From Niallia taxi (lineage in GTDB: Bacteria > Bacillota > Bacilli > Bacillales > Cytobacillaceae): a stretch of 64,000 nt of DNA. The stretch spans positions 3,706,001 through 3,770,000 of the forward strand of contig NZ_CP102589.1 in NCBI RefSeq assembly GCF_032818155.1, given 5' to 3'. The position numbers and the translations under genes are program-made. Within the stretch, counting starts at the first letter, position 1; each line of letters opens with the position of its first letter. Under the pieces are notes generated by a model. That model was given only the letters and a program-made list of their open reading frames with translations. It had not been told where the DNA came from and made no database searches. Shown here piece by piece: positions 36,641-45,412 of the stretch.

Positions 36641-37036
36641 TTATTTCGCATTTTCATCTGGCTGGTGAATCCCAAAAATATTCCCCTCTGGGTCCTTATA
36701 ATAACCTTGCCAAGCCATTCCAGGCAGAGCATATTTCGGCAATGCGACAGTCCCGCCATTTTCCAATATTTTCGCTTCACTTTGCTCGTAATTTTCTACT
36801 CCCATCGTACAAGCAAATCCATTCAATGCTTGGGTAGACTCAGGAGCTGGGCCTTGCCGCTGCATTAATGCCCCGTTTATACCCAACTCTTCCTCCTTAC
36901 CTGTTACCGCTCCAAAGTAAGGCATTCCGGCATATTCCGTCCAATCCTGAAATGTCCAGCCGAATACCTCTCCATAAAACTTCTTTGCCCGATCCATGTC
37001 ACTAACATGAATCTCGAAATGTACTAATCTTCCCAT
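36641..37036 (-). CDS. VOC family (glyoxalase-like) protein
   Basis: The 131-residue protein has the two beta-alpha-beta-beta-beta modules of the VOC superfamily (VHFEIHVSDMDRAKKFYGEVFGW; GYYKDPEGNIFGIHQPD). Metal-binding positions include His and Glu in these motifs. Members include isomerases, dioxygenases and antibiotic-binding proteins; this one cannot be narrowed further. The ATG at 37036 has GGAGG five bases upstream. Confidence 0.85.
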   Translation of the reverse strand: MGRLVHFEIHVSDMDRAKKFYGEVFGWTFQDWTEYAGMPYFGAVTGKEEELGINGALMQRQGPAPESTQALNGFACTMGVENYEQSEAKILENGGTVALPKYALPGMAWQGYYKDPEGNIFGIHQPDENAK

Positions 37037-37151
37037 GTTATCCTCCAAGGTTTATAGAATTATTGTTTGCCATTATTAAATTCCGTTTTACTGTCGTATT
37101 TTCCTATATAGGATGGACAATTTTCAGAAAAAAAATTCCACTGTTAAAGAG

Positions 37152-37179
37152 AAAACCCCAATAATAAATCTTATTGGGG
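37152..37179 (-). terminator. Intrinsic terminator of the GyrI-like gene
   Basis: CCCCAATAA pairs with TTATTGGGG (37156-37164 with 37171-37179), followed by a short T run on the minus strand. Confidence 0.75.
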
Positions 37180-37227
37180 CAGAGTACTTATATTATCCAG
37201 AGGAACAAACTCATACATCCATAACCA

Positions 37228-37683
37228 TTAACTAACCGGAACACAAAGCTCACAATAATGACTCCCAACAAGCTCCATGCTGTACCGCTCCAACACAGGT
37301 CTCGTTTTATCAAGCTTAAACTCCAATGCATCCAATACTAGAAATACTTCATCCCATGCCCTTTGAACAGCTTCTGCTGTGTGGGTTATTTTGAAGACAG
37401 CGTATTTCCCTCCGCTCATACCCCTTAGCTTTACTTCCTTGTCATCTGTAATAAAACCTTGAGGAACAATTAAGCAAACGTCGTATCGGCAAGCCTCCGG
37501 TGCTGTCAGTAAGGGATTGTCTTGGGCAATACCGAAAATACTAGATTTCTGCTCCAGCAGGTTGTTAGCATCAAGCCAACCTTTGAATTTCTCCATTAAT
37601 CGTCGATTCTCAGGTCCATATGGGCCTATTTGTCTCATATAGATGACTGTGCAAGACGGCATTATCTCTATACTAGGTTTCAT
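37228..37683 (-). CDS. GyrI-like small-molecule-binding protein
   Basis: The 151-residue protein shows the GyrI/AraC-effector-binding fold (VIYMRQIGPYGPENRRLMEKF; YDVCLIVPQGF; GGKYAVFKITHTAEAVQRAWDEVF). Stand-alone members bind drugs or inhibit DNA gyrase. The ATG at 37683 has AAAGGA about 8 bases before it; the longer frame to 37725 begins with a rare extension. It is monocistronic. Confidence 0.8.
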   Translation of the reverse strand: MKPSIEIMPSCTVIYMRQIGPYGPENRRLMEKFKGWLDANNLLEQKSSIFGIAQDNPLLTAPEACRYDVCLIVPQGFITDDKEVKLRGMSGGKYAVFKITHTAEAVQRAWDEVFLVLDALEFKLDKTRPVLERYSMELVGSHYCELCVPVS

Positions 37684-37781
37684 CTTTTCTTTCCTTTCCA
37701 TTAAAGTACATCGATGTCTGAACACATCGTATAATGTACTAAAATGGAAAACAACTGGAATTTAAAAAAAGTTTTATATTT

Positions 37782-38555
37782 TTACTTTTTGAGCTCATCT
37801 ATAACAGAAATTACTTGGATATTGTGCCTTTCTAGTATTTCGAGCATATTTTCCGGCACTTCCTTTTCCGTAATAACGATATCAATGTCCTCTAAACCGC
37901 ATACTTTTTGGAAAAAGGTTTTATTAAACTTCGTAGAATCTACAAGGACAATAACTGTATCAGAACTTCTTACCATTTCACGGTTTAGCAGGCCTTCTTC
38001 CTCAATGGACGTAGATAGACCCGTTTCAGATATACCGCAGGTTCCAATAAAGCATTTGTTTACTTTATAATCTTGGATATCTTTAATTGCCCGTGAACCA
38101 TATATGGCGCGATGATTTTTAGAAACCGTCCCGCCTAACAGATTAATGCGGATATTTTCTTTTCCCAATAATTCATTCGCAACATCCATTGAATTGGTCA
38201 CAATATTATGATTCTGGCTTGATAAGTATTTTGTTAAGGCCAAAACTGTTGTTGATGCATCTAAAATGAGATGATCTCCTTCACGAATTAAGGACGCTGC
38301 CAGTTTGCCAATCTCATTTTTTGCTGCTAACGCCATTTCAGCGCGCTCGTCAAAATTATAAACCTCATTGTGTAATTGCGCTCTTTTTGCTCCGCCTCTG
38401 ATTCTAATTACTCTTTTCGCTTCTTCCAAAAGAATCAAATCTCTTCTCGCTGTATCTTTTGATACATGATTCAGCTCACAGATTGTTTCTATATCAATTC
38501 TCTCATTTACTTGTAAATATTGAAAAATTGCCTCAAGTCTTTCATCCTGTAACAT
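37782..38555 (-). CDS. DeoR/GlpR family transcriptional regulator
   Basis: The 257-residue protein has an N-terminal DeoR helix-turn-helix (IDIETICELNHVSKDTARRDLILLEE) and a C-terminal sugar-phosphate sensor domain with the LILDASTTVLAL and GTVSKNHRAIYG segments. Such proteins repress nearby catabolic genes until a phosphorylated sugar binds. It is divergent from the tandem amidohydrolase genes, which are the obvious targets. Confidence 0.92.
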   Translation of the reverse strand: MLQDERLEAIFQYLQVNERIDIETICELNHVSKDTARRDLILLEEAKRVIRIRGGAKRAQLHNEVYNFDERAEMALAAKNEIGKLAASLIREGDHLILDASTTVLALTKYLSSQNHNIVTNSMDVANELLGKENIRINLLGGTVSKNHRAIYGSRAIKDIQDYKVNKCFIGTCGISETGLSTSIEEEGLLNREMVRSSDTVIVLVDSTKFNKTFFQKVCGLEDIDIVITEKEVPENMLEILERHNIQVISVIDELKK

Positions 38556-38586
38556 TCCTTCACCTCATTCCTTATATTATAAGTTT

Positions 38587-38632
38587 TTTTAAGTATTCTT
38601 GCAAAATACTGAGTTATTTTAAGTTTTTCTGC
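38587..38632 (+). promoter_or_regulatory. Direct repeats between deoR-type regulator and amidohydrolase genes
   Basis: TTTTAAGTATTCTTGC and TTTTAAGTTTTTCTGC are similar 16-mers starting 30 bp apart (38587 and 38617), about three helical turns. They sit in the shared promoter region. They are candidates for the DeoR operator. Confidence 0.4.
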
Positions 38633-38728
38633 TTGAATATGCATTTTTAGTTCGTTATGATTACTGTAAACAGCTATGTTTAACTTATTTCGCCTTATTA
38701 ATTATCAAAATAGAAAGTGGTGAGCATC

Positions 38729-39958
38729 ATGTCTTCATCCTACTGGCTAACGAATGTTTGCTTAGAAAAGGGGTTTCGCTACGAAAATGGCGTGGTTATT
38801 GGAACGGAAACGGAAAACTGTCATTTGCTTGTGGAAAATGGCAAAATCGCCAAAATTATTTCTGCTGATACATTGCCTGACGACCAGTTACAAAAAAAAG
38901 ATGTCGATAACTTATTGGCCTTACCGTCCTTTATAGAAAAGCATGTTCATTTAGATAAGACAATTTTAGGAGAAAAATGGCGGGCAGTAACTCCTGTAGC
39001 TAGTATTTTTGAACGATTTGAAATCGAAAAAAGAGTACTTCCCTCACTCTCCACTACAACAAAGGAAAGAGCGAAGGCACTTATTGAAATACTGCTTCAA
39101 GCAGGTTCCACACATATTCGCACACATGTAGATATCTATCAAGAAGCTGGGCTCACAAACTTCTTTGAAATCCAAGAAGCACTTGCAGATTATGAAGGAA
39201 AATTATCCTCTGAAATTGTTGCTTTTCCCCAGCATGGATTGCTTCGTAATAACTGCGCAGATTTAGTAAGAGAAGCTGTTCGTAACGGTGCTAGTTTAGT
39301 AGGAGGTGTCGATCCTGCTAATGTGGATGGAAATATGGAGAAATCATTACAGCAAATGATGGAGATTGCCGTTGAAGGAAATGCTGATATTGACCTGCAT
39401 TTGCATGATCCAGGCAAGCTTGGACTAGCAACGATAAAAAGGCTCGCACAACTGACAGAAGAGGCTGGCTGGCAAGGAAGAGTGGCTGTCAGCCACGCGT
39501 TTGCATTGGCTGACATGATTGAAGGCGAAGCGGATGAAATGGCACAGATGCTATCAGAGCTTGGTATTTCGATTATTACTAGTGTACCGATTGGCAGAAC
39601 CATTCCTCCCGCCACCTTCCTTCATAACAAAGGAGTACAGGTTGCAGTAGCATGTGACAATATTTTCGACTCATGGTCACCGTTTGGAAATGGAGATATT
39701 TTAGAGCGGGCCAGTCGGTTAGCTGAACTTACAGGCAGATCAACAGAACAAAAGCTTGCCGAAACACTTGGGTTTATTACTGGAGGTATTACACCGTTAA
39801 ATAAAAACGGACAGCAGGCTTGGCCAAAGGTCGGTGATGATGCGAGCATTGTCTTTACAGAAGCAAGCTGCTCTGCCGAAGCAATTGCTAGAAGATCAAA
39901 CCGCCCTGCCGTTATGTACCGTGGAAAACTAGTATCAGGTGGGTTTACGAAAGGATGA
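38729..39958 (+). CDS. Cytosine-deaminase-like amidohydrolase, first copy
   Basis: From the ATG at 38729 the protein has 409 residues. It shows the amidohydrolase metal site HVHLDKT, a HLHD motif, SHAF, and the CDNIFDSWSPFGNGD segment with a conserved Asp, as in CodA-type cytosine deaminases. These enzymes hydrolyse amino groups or ring amides of heterocycles. The start was set by likeness to the second copy (MSSSYWLTNV). It is the first gene of a probable operon divergent from the DeoR regulator. Confidence 0.85.
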   Translation: MSSSYWLTNVCLEKGFRYENGVVIGTETENCHLLVENGKIAKIISADTLPDDQLQKKDVDNLLALPSFIEKHVHLDKTILGEKWRAVTPVASIFERFEIEKRVLPSLSTTTKERAKALIEILLQAGSTHIRTHVDIYQEAGLTNFFEIQEALADYEGKLSSEIVAFPQHGLLRNNCADLVREAVRNGASLVGGVDPANVDGNMEKSLQQMMEIAVEGNADIDLHLHDPGKLGLATIKRLAQLTEEAGWQGRVAVSHAFALADMIEGEADEMAQMLSELGISIITSVPIGRTIPPATFLHNKGVQVAVACDNIFDSWSPFGNGDILERASRLAELTGRSTEQKLAETLGFITGGITPLNKNGQQAWPKVGDDASIVFTEASCSAEAIARRSNRPAVMYRGKLVSGGFTKG

Positions 39959-39962
39959 TAAC

Positions 39963-41192
39963 ATGACATATTCTTCTTATTGGCTGACAAACGTCCGTTT
40001 AGAAACCGGATATCAGTACAACAATGAAACCATTACAGGCACAGACACATCCATTTTCCATCTTCTCGTTGAAAATGGAAAATTCGCCAGAATTGTTCCT
40101 CAAGAAACCGTAATTAGTGATGATCTAATAAAATATGATGCACAAAAATCGCTGCTGCTGCCAACCTTTAAAGAAATGCATATTCACCTTGATAAAACCT
40201 ATTACGGCGGACCATGGAAAGCCGTTACACCAGCGAAAAGCATCTTTGATCGCTTTGCAGAGGAAAAAGAACTGCTGCCTCAATTATTGCCGACTGCCAA
40301 AGATAGAGCAGAGAAAATCTTAAGTTTACTGATTGGGTTCGGTTCAACACATGTCCGCACCCACGTTAACATTGATCCTGTGGTAGGACTGAAAAATTTA
40401 GAAGCTACACTTGATGCTCTGCAAACATTCTCCGGAAAGATTTCACATGAGATTGTCGCATTCCCGCAGCATGGCTTACTTCATTCTGGGGTAGAGAGCC
40501 TTGTTAGAGAAGCCTTAAAACACGGAGCAACACATGTCGGCGGAGTTGTTCCTCATACTGTCGATGGAAATATCGAAAAGTCATTAAATACAATAATCGA
40601 AATGGCTGTTGACACTAATTCCGAGATTGATATCCATATCCATGACAGAGATCATTTAGGATTGTTTACGATGAATAGATTGGCAGATTTAACGGAGCAG
40701 GCGCGGCTGCATAACAAAGTAACAGTCAGCCATGCGTTTGGCTTTGCTGGTATTCCAGAAGCAAAAGCTGCTGAATTGGCAGCAAGGTTCACTCAGCTTG
40801 GAATAGAGGTTACTTCAACGGTCCCTATCGGAAAACTCATCATGCCTATCCCCCTATTGGAGGAAAAAGGTGTTCAAATATCACTAGGTACAGATAGCCT
40901 AACTGACCATTGGTCCCCTTTTGGCAACGGTGATAATTTAGAAAAGGCAGGCCGTTTGGCAGAACTTTATGGATATGCTGATGAATGGTCATTATCACAG
41001 TCACTTAAGTTTATTACTGGCGGAAAAACACCGTTGGATAAGCAAGGCAAACAAGTATGGCCAGTTGTTGGAGACGATGCTGATATGAATCTTGTTAAGG
41101 CGTCATGCAGTGCTGAAGCAGTTGCAAGACGGGCAACTAGAGAGGCTGTTTTTTATAAAGGGACATTATTATCTGGTTCGCTCTCCCATTAA
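39963..41192 (+). CDS. Cytosine-deaminase-like amidohydrolase, second copy
   Basis: The 409-residue protein has the same organisation as the gene before it (HIHLDKT, DIHIHD, SHAFGFAG, GTDSLTDHWSPFGNGD) and is clearly a paralogue, roughly half identical by eye. The ATG at 39963 has AAAGGATG upstream and lies four bases after the first gene's stop. The duplication suggests two related substrates or a hetero-oligomer. Confidence 0.85.
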   Translation: MTYSSYWLTNVRLETGYQYNNETITGTDTSIFHLLVENGKFARIVPQETVISDDLIKYDAQKSLLLPTFKEMHIHLDKTYYGGPWKAVTPAKSIFDRFAEEKELLPQLLPTAKDRAEKILSLLIGFGSTHVRTHVNIDPVVGLKNLEATLDALQTFSGKISHEIVAFPQHGLLHSGVESLVREALKHGATHVGGVVPHTVDGNIEKSLNTIIEMAVDTNSEIDIHIHDRDHLGLFTMNRLADLTEQARLHNKVTVSHAFGFAGIPEAKAAELAARFTQLGIEVTSTVPIGKLIMPIPLLEEKGVQISLGTDSLTDHWSPFGNGDNLEKAGRLAELYGYADEWSLSQSLKFITGGKTPLDKQGKQVWPVVGDDADMNLVKASCSAEAVARRATREAVFYKGTLLSGSLSH

Positions 41193-41226
41193 TAGCACAT
41201 TCTTAAGAAATGGAGGCTAAGTATAT

Positions 41227-41988
41227 TTGAAGAAACTATTAAGCTTATTATTGATACCCATCATTTTAGTTGGTTGTCAAAAAACTCCTGCACAACAGAA
41301 TAATCAATCAGAGCCTGATCAAGCGAAGGTGATTGATTCAGAAGACCCAGTGCCTGATCTTAAAAAGGAGGCTAAAAAACCAATGACTACTCAAGAACAA
41401 GAGCAGTTTTTTCAAGCAGTCGAGAATGGCAATATCTCTGAAATTACAAGCTTTATAGAAGACGGGGCTAATATAAACAGTGTCAATCAAGAGGGCCGTA
41501 CTGCAGCAATGATTGCCACTTATAACAATGACCCTGAATCAGTAAAATTGCTAATTGAAAATGGGGCTGATGTTAATATTCAAGATAGTATGAAAAACAA
41601 CCCCTTTCTGTACGCTGGGGCAGAGGGGTACTTGGAAATCGTGAAGCTGACAATAGATGCCGGTGCAGATCCAATGCTGTTAAATAGATTTGGCGGTACA
41701 GCATTAATACCAGCATCTGAGCACGGTTATGTTGATGTAGTTAAAGAGCTTCTCGAACAAACTGAAATTGATGTTAATCATGTCAATGATCTTGGCTGGA
41801 CAGCTATATTAGAAGCTATTGTGCTGGGGGATGGCGGGAAAAACCAACAGGAAACACTCCGATTATTAATTTCCCATGGTGCAGATGTTAACATCCCTGA
41901 TTCAAGTGGGGTTACTCCCCTGCAGCACGCAAAGAAGTTAGGGTATAAAAAGATAAGCGATATACTTTTAGATGCAGGCGCAAACTAA
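41227..41988 (+). CDS. Ankyrin-repeat lipoprotein
   Basis: The 253-residue protein has a lipoprotein signal (lipobox ILVGC at about residue 17), an acidic linker, and about five ankyrin repeats from residue 55 onward (GRTAAMIATYNNDPESVKLLIENGADVN). It would be anchored outside the membrane and bind a protein partner. The TTG start follows GGAGG at 9 bases. It lies 34 bp after the second amidohydrolase and is probably co-transcribed with it. Confidence 0.85.
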   Translation: MKKLLSLLLIPIILVGCQKTPAQQNNQSEPDQAKVIDSEDPVPDLKKEAKKPMTTQEQEQFFQAVENGNISEITSFIEDGANINSVNQEGRTAAMIATYNNDPESVKLLIENGADVNIQDSMKNNPFLYAGAEGYLEIVKLTIDAGADPMLLNRFGGTALIPASEHGYVDVVKELLEQTEIDVNHVNDLGWTAILEAIVLGDGGKNQQETLRLLISHGADVNIPDSSGVTPLQHAKKLGYKKISDILLDAGAN

Positions 41989-41992
41989 CGTA

Positions 41993-42036
41993 ACTATGGA
42001 AAAGAGACCAGTTTCAACTGGTCTCTTTTCCATAGT
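41993..42036. terminator. Strong bidirectional terminator
   Basis: A perfect 20-bp stem (41993-42012 with 42017-42036) with a four-base loop ends the amidohydrolase operon on one side and the nitrite operon on the other. Confidence 0.9.
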
Positions 42037-42081
42037 CAGTGTAATCACCACAAAATGTGAAATTATTCACAAAATAGTCCG

Positions 42082-42882
42082 TTATGCTTCTCTCTTAAAA
42101 GACTTAACAACCGCTTGTGTCTTTTCAGAAATATTATACCAATAAGCCCCACCTACAAAAACTGCTCCGCCGATAATATTGCCAATTGTCACTGGAAGTA
42201 AATTAGCAAACATTCCACCAATAGACACTGTTTCAGGATGTGGAATGATTATAGCAATAGACATTAGAGTCATATTTGCAACACTGTGTTCAAATCCAGA
42301 AGTGATAAATGCAAAGAGACACCAAAATATCATAATTAATTTGGCTGTTTCATCCTTTAGCTTAACGGAGCTCCATACAGCTAAACAAACTAAGATGTTA
42401 CAGAGAATACCGCGAATAAGCAACTCTATAAAAGGAGCACTCATCTTCGCTTCTGCTCCATGTGTTATAAAGTCTGCTACTCCGCCAACAGCTAAGCCAG
42501 AATAACTGAATAATAATGCTACAAGAATGGAGCCTATAAAGTTGCCTAAATAGCTAAATCCCCAAACCTTCCCAGTATCCTTCCACGTTACTTTTTTTTC
42601 GAGCATGCCTATCGTCATCACCATATTATTGCCAGTGAAAAGGTCTGCTCCCGCCATAATTACTAAGCTCAACGCAATTCCAAAGGAGATACCCATAATA
42701 ATTTTTGTACCTGCAAAATTGGCAGGTGTGAGCATTCCGCCTATTGTAAAAATAAGAATAATCCCTAAGCCAACAAAAAAGCCAGCAAGCATTGCACCAA
42801 CTAAATACTTACTTTTATTCGTATTAAGCGCATTAATCTTCGTTAATGCAGTATTACTAAAAGTTGTAATAACATCCTTCAT
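42082..42882 (-). CDS. nirC: Formate/nitrite transporter (FNT) family channel, probably NirC
   Basis: The 266-residue membrane protein has six TM segments and FNT features (AGADLFTGNNMVMTIG; SGFEHSVANM). It likely imports nitrite as the last gene of the nitrite reductase operon; formate cannot be excluded from sequence alone. The ATG at 42882 has AAAGGAG upstream. Confidence 0.85.
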   Translation of the reverse strand: MKDVITTFSNTALTKINALNTNKSKYLVGAMLAGFFVGLGIILIFTIGGMLTPANFAGTKIIMGISFGIALSLVIMAGADLFTGNNMVMTIGMLEKKVTWKDTGKVWGFSYLGNFIGSILVALLFSYSGLAVGGVADFITHGAEAKMSAPFIELLIRGILCNILVCLAVWSSVKLKDETAKLIMIFWCLFAFITSGFEHSVANMTLMSIAIIIPHPETVSIGGMFANLLPVTIGNIIGGAVFVGGAYWYNISEKTQAVVKSFKREA

Positions 42883-42904
42883 TTTAATCACTCCTTTTAT
42901 TGCT

Positions 42905-43630
42905 TTAATTAGTTCGTTCGGCCATTAATTGCTCTTTCATTCTTTCTAACAATACTTCCTTCAGCAATGAATCGTATTGTAATGGCGGACAAAGAATGAC
43001 CTCATCCCGACTGTTGGCAACTGCGCTTTCCATCCTTTTTAACAGCGTACCTGTAAATAATAAATATGGCATTATATATATTTTGCTGTAATCTTGCTGA
43101 AGTTTATATAGCTCTTTAGCAAATGCCGGCTTCCCCGCAGTCAAAAAAGCTGTATATACTGGTGATTCCAGTCTCTGATAAATATTATTGCTTATTTCCA
43201 TCAGCTTTAATATTGGTTCCGGGTCACTGCTGCCTCTGCCGACAATTAAAATAGTCCCTTCATTGTCAGTACGTTTTTCTGCTATACGCTTAATTACTAA
43301 ATCTATCATCTTTGGATGAAGATCAAATGGCTTGGAAATATAAAAGCTTACGTCTGGAAATTCCGCTTTTATCAGTGCCAACTCTTCAGGAATATCTCTT
43401 TTAAAATGTGCTGCAGCAAATAATAAATTAGGTACGACTAAAATTTGCTTTGCTCCTGCCTTTATTACCTTTTTCATTGTTTCATAGATTGTCGGTGAAG
43501 CTAGTTCTAAAAACGCAATTTCTTGAACTGGTATGTTCATATCCTTTTTTACTTCTTCGATAAAATTTATATACTGGTTATTTCCTTCAGCTATAAGGCT
43601 GCCATGTCCAATGTATACAACTGCATCCAT
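42905..43630 (-). CDS. sirB: Sirohydrochlorin ferrochelatase (SirB/CbiX type)
   Basis: The 241-residue protein has the two CbiX halves, with the metal-chelating GHGS near the N terminus and repeated LLFAAAHFKRDIP and LLFTGTLLKRM segments. It inserts iron into sirohydrochlorin to give siroheme. It overlaps the previous gene by 40 bp. It serves the nitrite reductase encoded in the same operon. Confidence 0.88.
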   Translation of the reverse strand: MDAVVYIGHGSLIAEGNNQYINFIEEVKKDMNIPVQEIAFLELASPTIYETMKKVIKAGAKQILVVPNLLFAAAHFKRDIPEELALIKAEFPDVSFYISKPFDLHPKMIDLVIKRIAEKRTDNEGTILIVGRGSSDPEPILKLMEISNNIYQRLESPVYTAFLTAGKPAFAKELYKLQQDYSKIYIMPYLLFTGTLLKRMESAVANSRDEVILCPPLQYDSLLKEVLLERMKEQLMAERTN

Positions 43631-45063
43631 TCGTGATCACGCATCCATTCTTTTTTATCTAGTTCCTGCTGTACCTGCTCATCTATTCGTCTGAATCCCT
43701 TTTGCAATGCATATTTTTCTACAGATTGACCAATTGCTGCAAATGACATTTCTTTTGGATCTCTGTCGCTGTACTTATTCCATTCTTGCAAAAAGACATC
43801 GATTGACCGCTTATTTGGAAAGACAACTGTTTCCCAATTATCCTCTGTTAATAATCGTTCATTTATCTCATGATAGCGGGTATCTATTTCAATAGTATGA
43901 CTTGGAAAAACACGCTGATTATCAGAGAATGTACTTGTTAATAGCCACCTATCGCCAATTAAAACTGCACTGCTATCGTCAAAGCGTGCCCTTGCACATC
44001 GCAGCCCTCTTTTTTCAAGCTCCAGTCGGGTTTTATCAGAGATATATTCTATCTGTCTAGGAAAATCACGAATATCATATCCCGCCATAAAAAGCTGCGA
44101 AAACAAAATGTCTATTCCTTCTTTAGAGGCAAAAATTAATCTGTCTGTATCCATTATCAGCTGTAATTCCTCATTCGTATAAGAATGAGGAGTTGTCTTT
44201 AAAGCAGGAAATGCATATGCCTCAGCACCATTATTTGTAAAGAATCTTTCCAAGGAGCTTTCCTCAGATGAGCTTTTGGCAACAATTAGTTTTCTTTGAT
44301 AAAACGGTTTTTTCTCAAACCAAGCAATGGAGGACCGCAGCTTGACTACGTCTCCAACTATCGTTAAAGCTGGATTCTTAATTTCTGCTGCTGTTACTTT
44401 CTCTGCGATTGTACTTAATGTGCCTTCAACCACCCGCTGTTTTCCTAACGTTCCCCATTCAATAACAGCTGCCATTGTGTCATGAGAATACCCTTGTGCT
44501 AATAACTGCTTGCAGATTGTCGGCAAGCCTTGAACGCCCATATAATAAGCAAGTGTTTCTCCTGTTGCTTCCTGCTTAGGCTCACAAGCTAGTTCTTCAT
44601 TTTTTTTACATTTATGACCAGTTCTAATAGTGAAACTAGTACTATAATCGCGATGTGTGACTGGAATACCTGCATAGCTGCTTGCGGCAATGCTTGATGT
44701 GATTCCAGGAACTATTTCAAACGGTATATTATATGCTGCTATCGCTTCTGCTTCTTCGCCAACTCTTCCAAAAACAGACGGATCACCGCCTTTTAACCTA
44801 ACTACATATTTGCCCTTTAATGACTCGGCAATTAAAGTCTGATTAATTTTCTCTTGTCGCATAATATGGTTATTAGGCAGCTTTCCACAATATATAAAAG
44901 CACACTCATTTTTGGTATAGCGCAGTAATCGCGGATTAGCGAGACGGTCGTATAATACAACATCCGCTTTTCTTAAGCACTCCATCCCTTTATCCGTTAT
45001 TAATCCAATATCTCCAGGTCCAGCTCCAACAAATGCTACATACCCCTTGTTTGTATCCATCAT
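43591..45063 (-). CDS. nasF: Uroporphyrinogen-III C-methyltransferase fused to HemD-like domain (NasF type)
   Basis: The 490-residue protein has an N-terminal SUMT (CobA) domain (GAGPGDIGLIT, VVRLKGGDPSVFGRVGEE, VPGITSSIAA) and a C-terminal uroporphyrinogen-III synthase-like domain from about 260. It methylates uroporphyrinogen III twice to give precorrin-2, on the way to siroheme. It begins directly after the nirD stop. The B. subtilis counterpart is NasF. Confidence 0.9.
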   Translation of the reverse strand: MMDTNKGYVAFVGAGPGDIGLITDKGMECLRKADVVLYDRLANPRLLRYTKNECAFIYCGKLPNNHIMRQEKINQTLIAESLKGKYVVRLKGGDPSVFGRVGEEAEAIAAYNIPFEIVPGITSSIAASSYAGIPVTHRDYSTSFTIRTGHKCKKNEELACEPKQEATGETLAYYMGVQGLPTICKQLLAQGYSHDTMAAVIEWGTLGKQRVVEGTLSTIAEKVTAAEIKNPALTIVGDVVKLRSSIAWFEKKPFYQRKLIVAKSSSEESSLERFFTNNGAEAYAFPALKTTPHSYTNEELQLIMDTDRLIFASKEGIDILFSQLFMAGYDIRDFPRQIEYISDKTRLELEKRGLRCARARFDDSSAVLIGDRWLLTSTFSDNQRVFPSHTIEIDTRYHEINERLLTEDNWETVVFPNKRSIDVFLQEWNKYSDRDPKEMSFAAIGQSVEKYALQKGFRRIDEQVQQELDKKEWMRDHEWMQLYTLDMAAL

Positions 45064-45381
45064 TTACACCATCACATAAATATCGTCGTCTTTTACTTCT
45101 ATCTCGTATACTTCTACACAGCCATTGTCTGGTTTTTGGACAAGTCCAGTAACAAGAGAAATCTTCCAGTCATAAAGCGGGCAGAAGACATACTCTCCAG
45201 AGACAATCCCTTCTGCCAATGGACCATTTTTATACGGGCTGCGGTTCTCTATCGCTCTGACCTCTCCATTGGAAAGATGAAATAAAGCGATTGATTTTCC
45301 TTTTATTTGAACTTCTTTGCCGATTTGTTGCGGCAGTTCAGATTTCTTCATGATTTTCGTCCATTCTTTTGTTGCAGTCAT
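45064..45381 (-). CDS. nirD: Nitrite reductase small subunit NirD
   Basis: The 105-residue protein has a Rieske-like fold, but the usual CxH and CxxH cluster ligands are absent (NRSPYKNG and CPLYDWK), as is common for NirD. It is a structural partner of NirB. The ATG has GGGGG upstream. It lies between nirB and nasF. Confidence 0.9.
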   Translation of the reverse strand: MTATKEWTKIMKKSELPQQIGKEVQIKGKSIALFHLSNGEVRAIENRSPYKNGPLAEGIVSGEYVFCPLYDWKISLVTGLVQKPDNGCVEVYEIEVKDDDIYVMV

Positions 45382-45412
45382 CCTATTTCCCCCTCCAGTA
45401 TAATCGAGAAGA

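Noticed and set aside
39190..39615. 141-residue minus-strand frame inside the first amidohydrolase
   Set aside because: Shadow frame; the plus-strand protein is clearly homologous to its neighbour.
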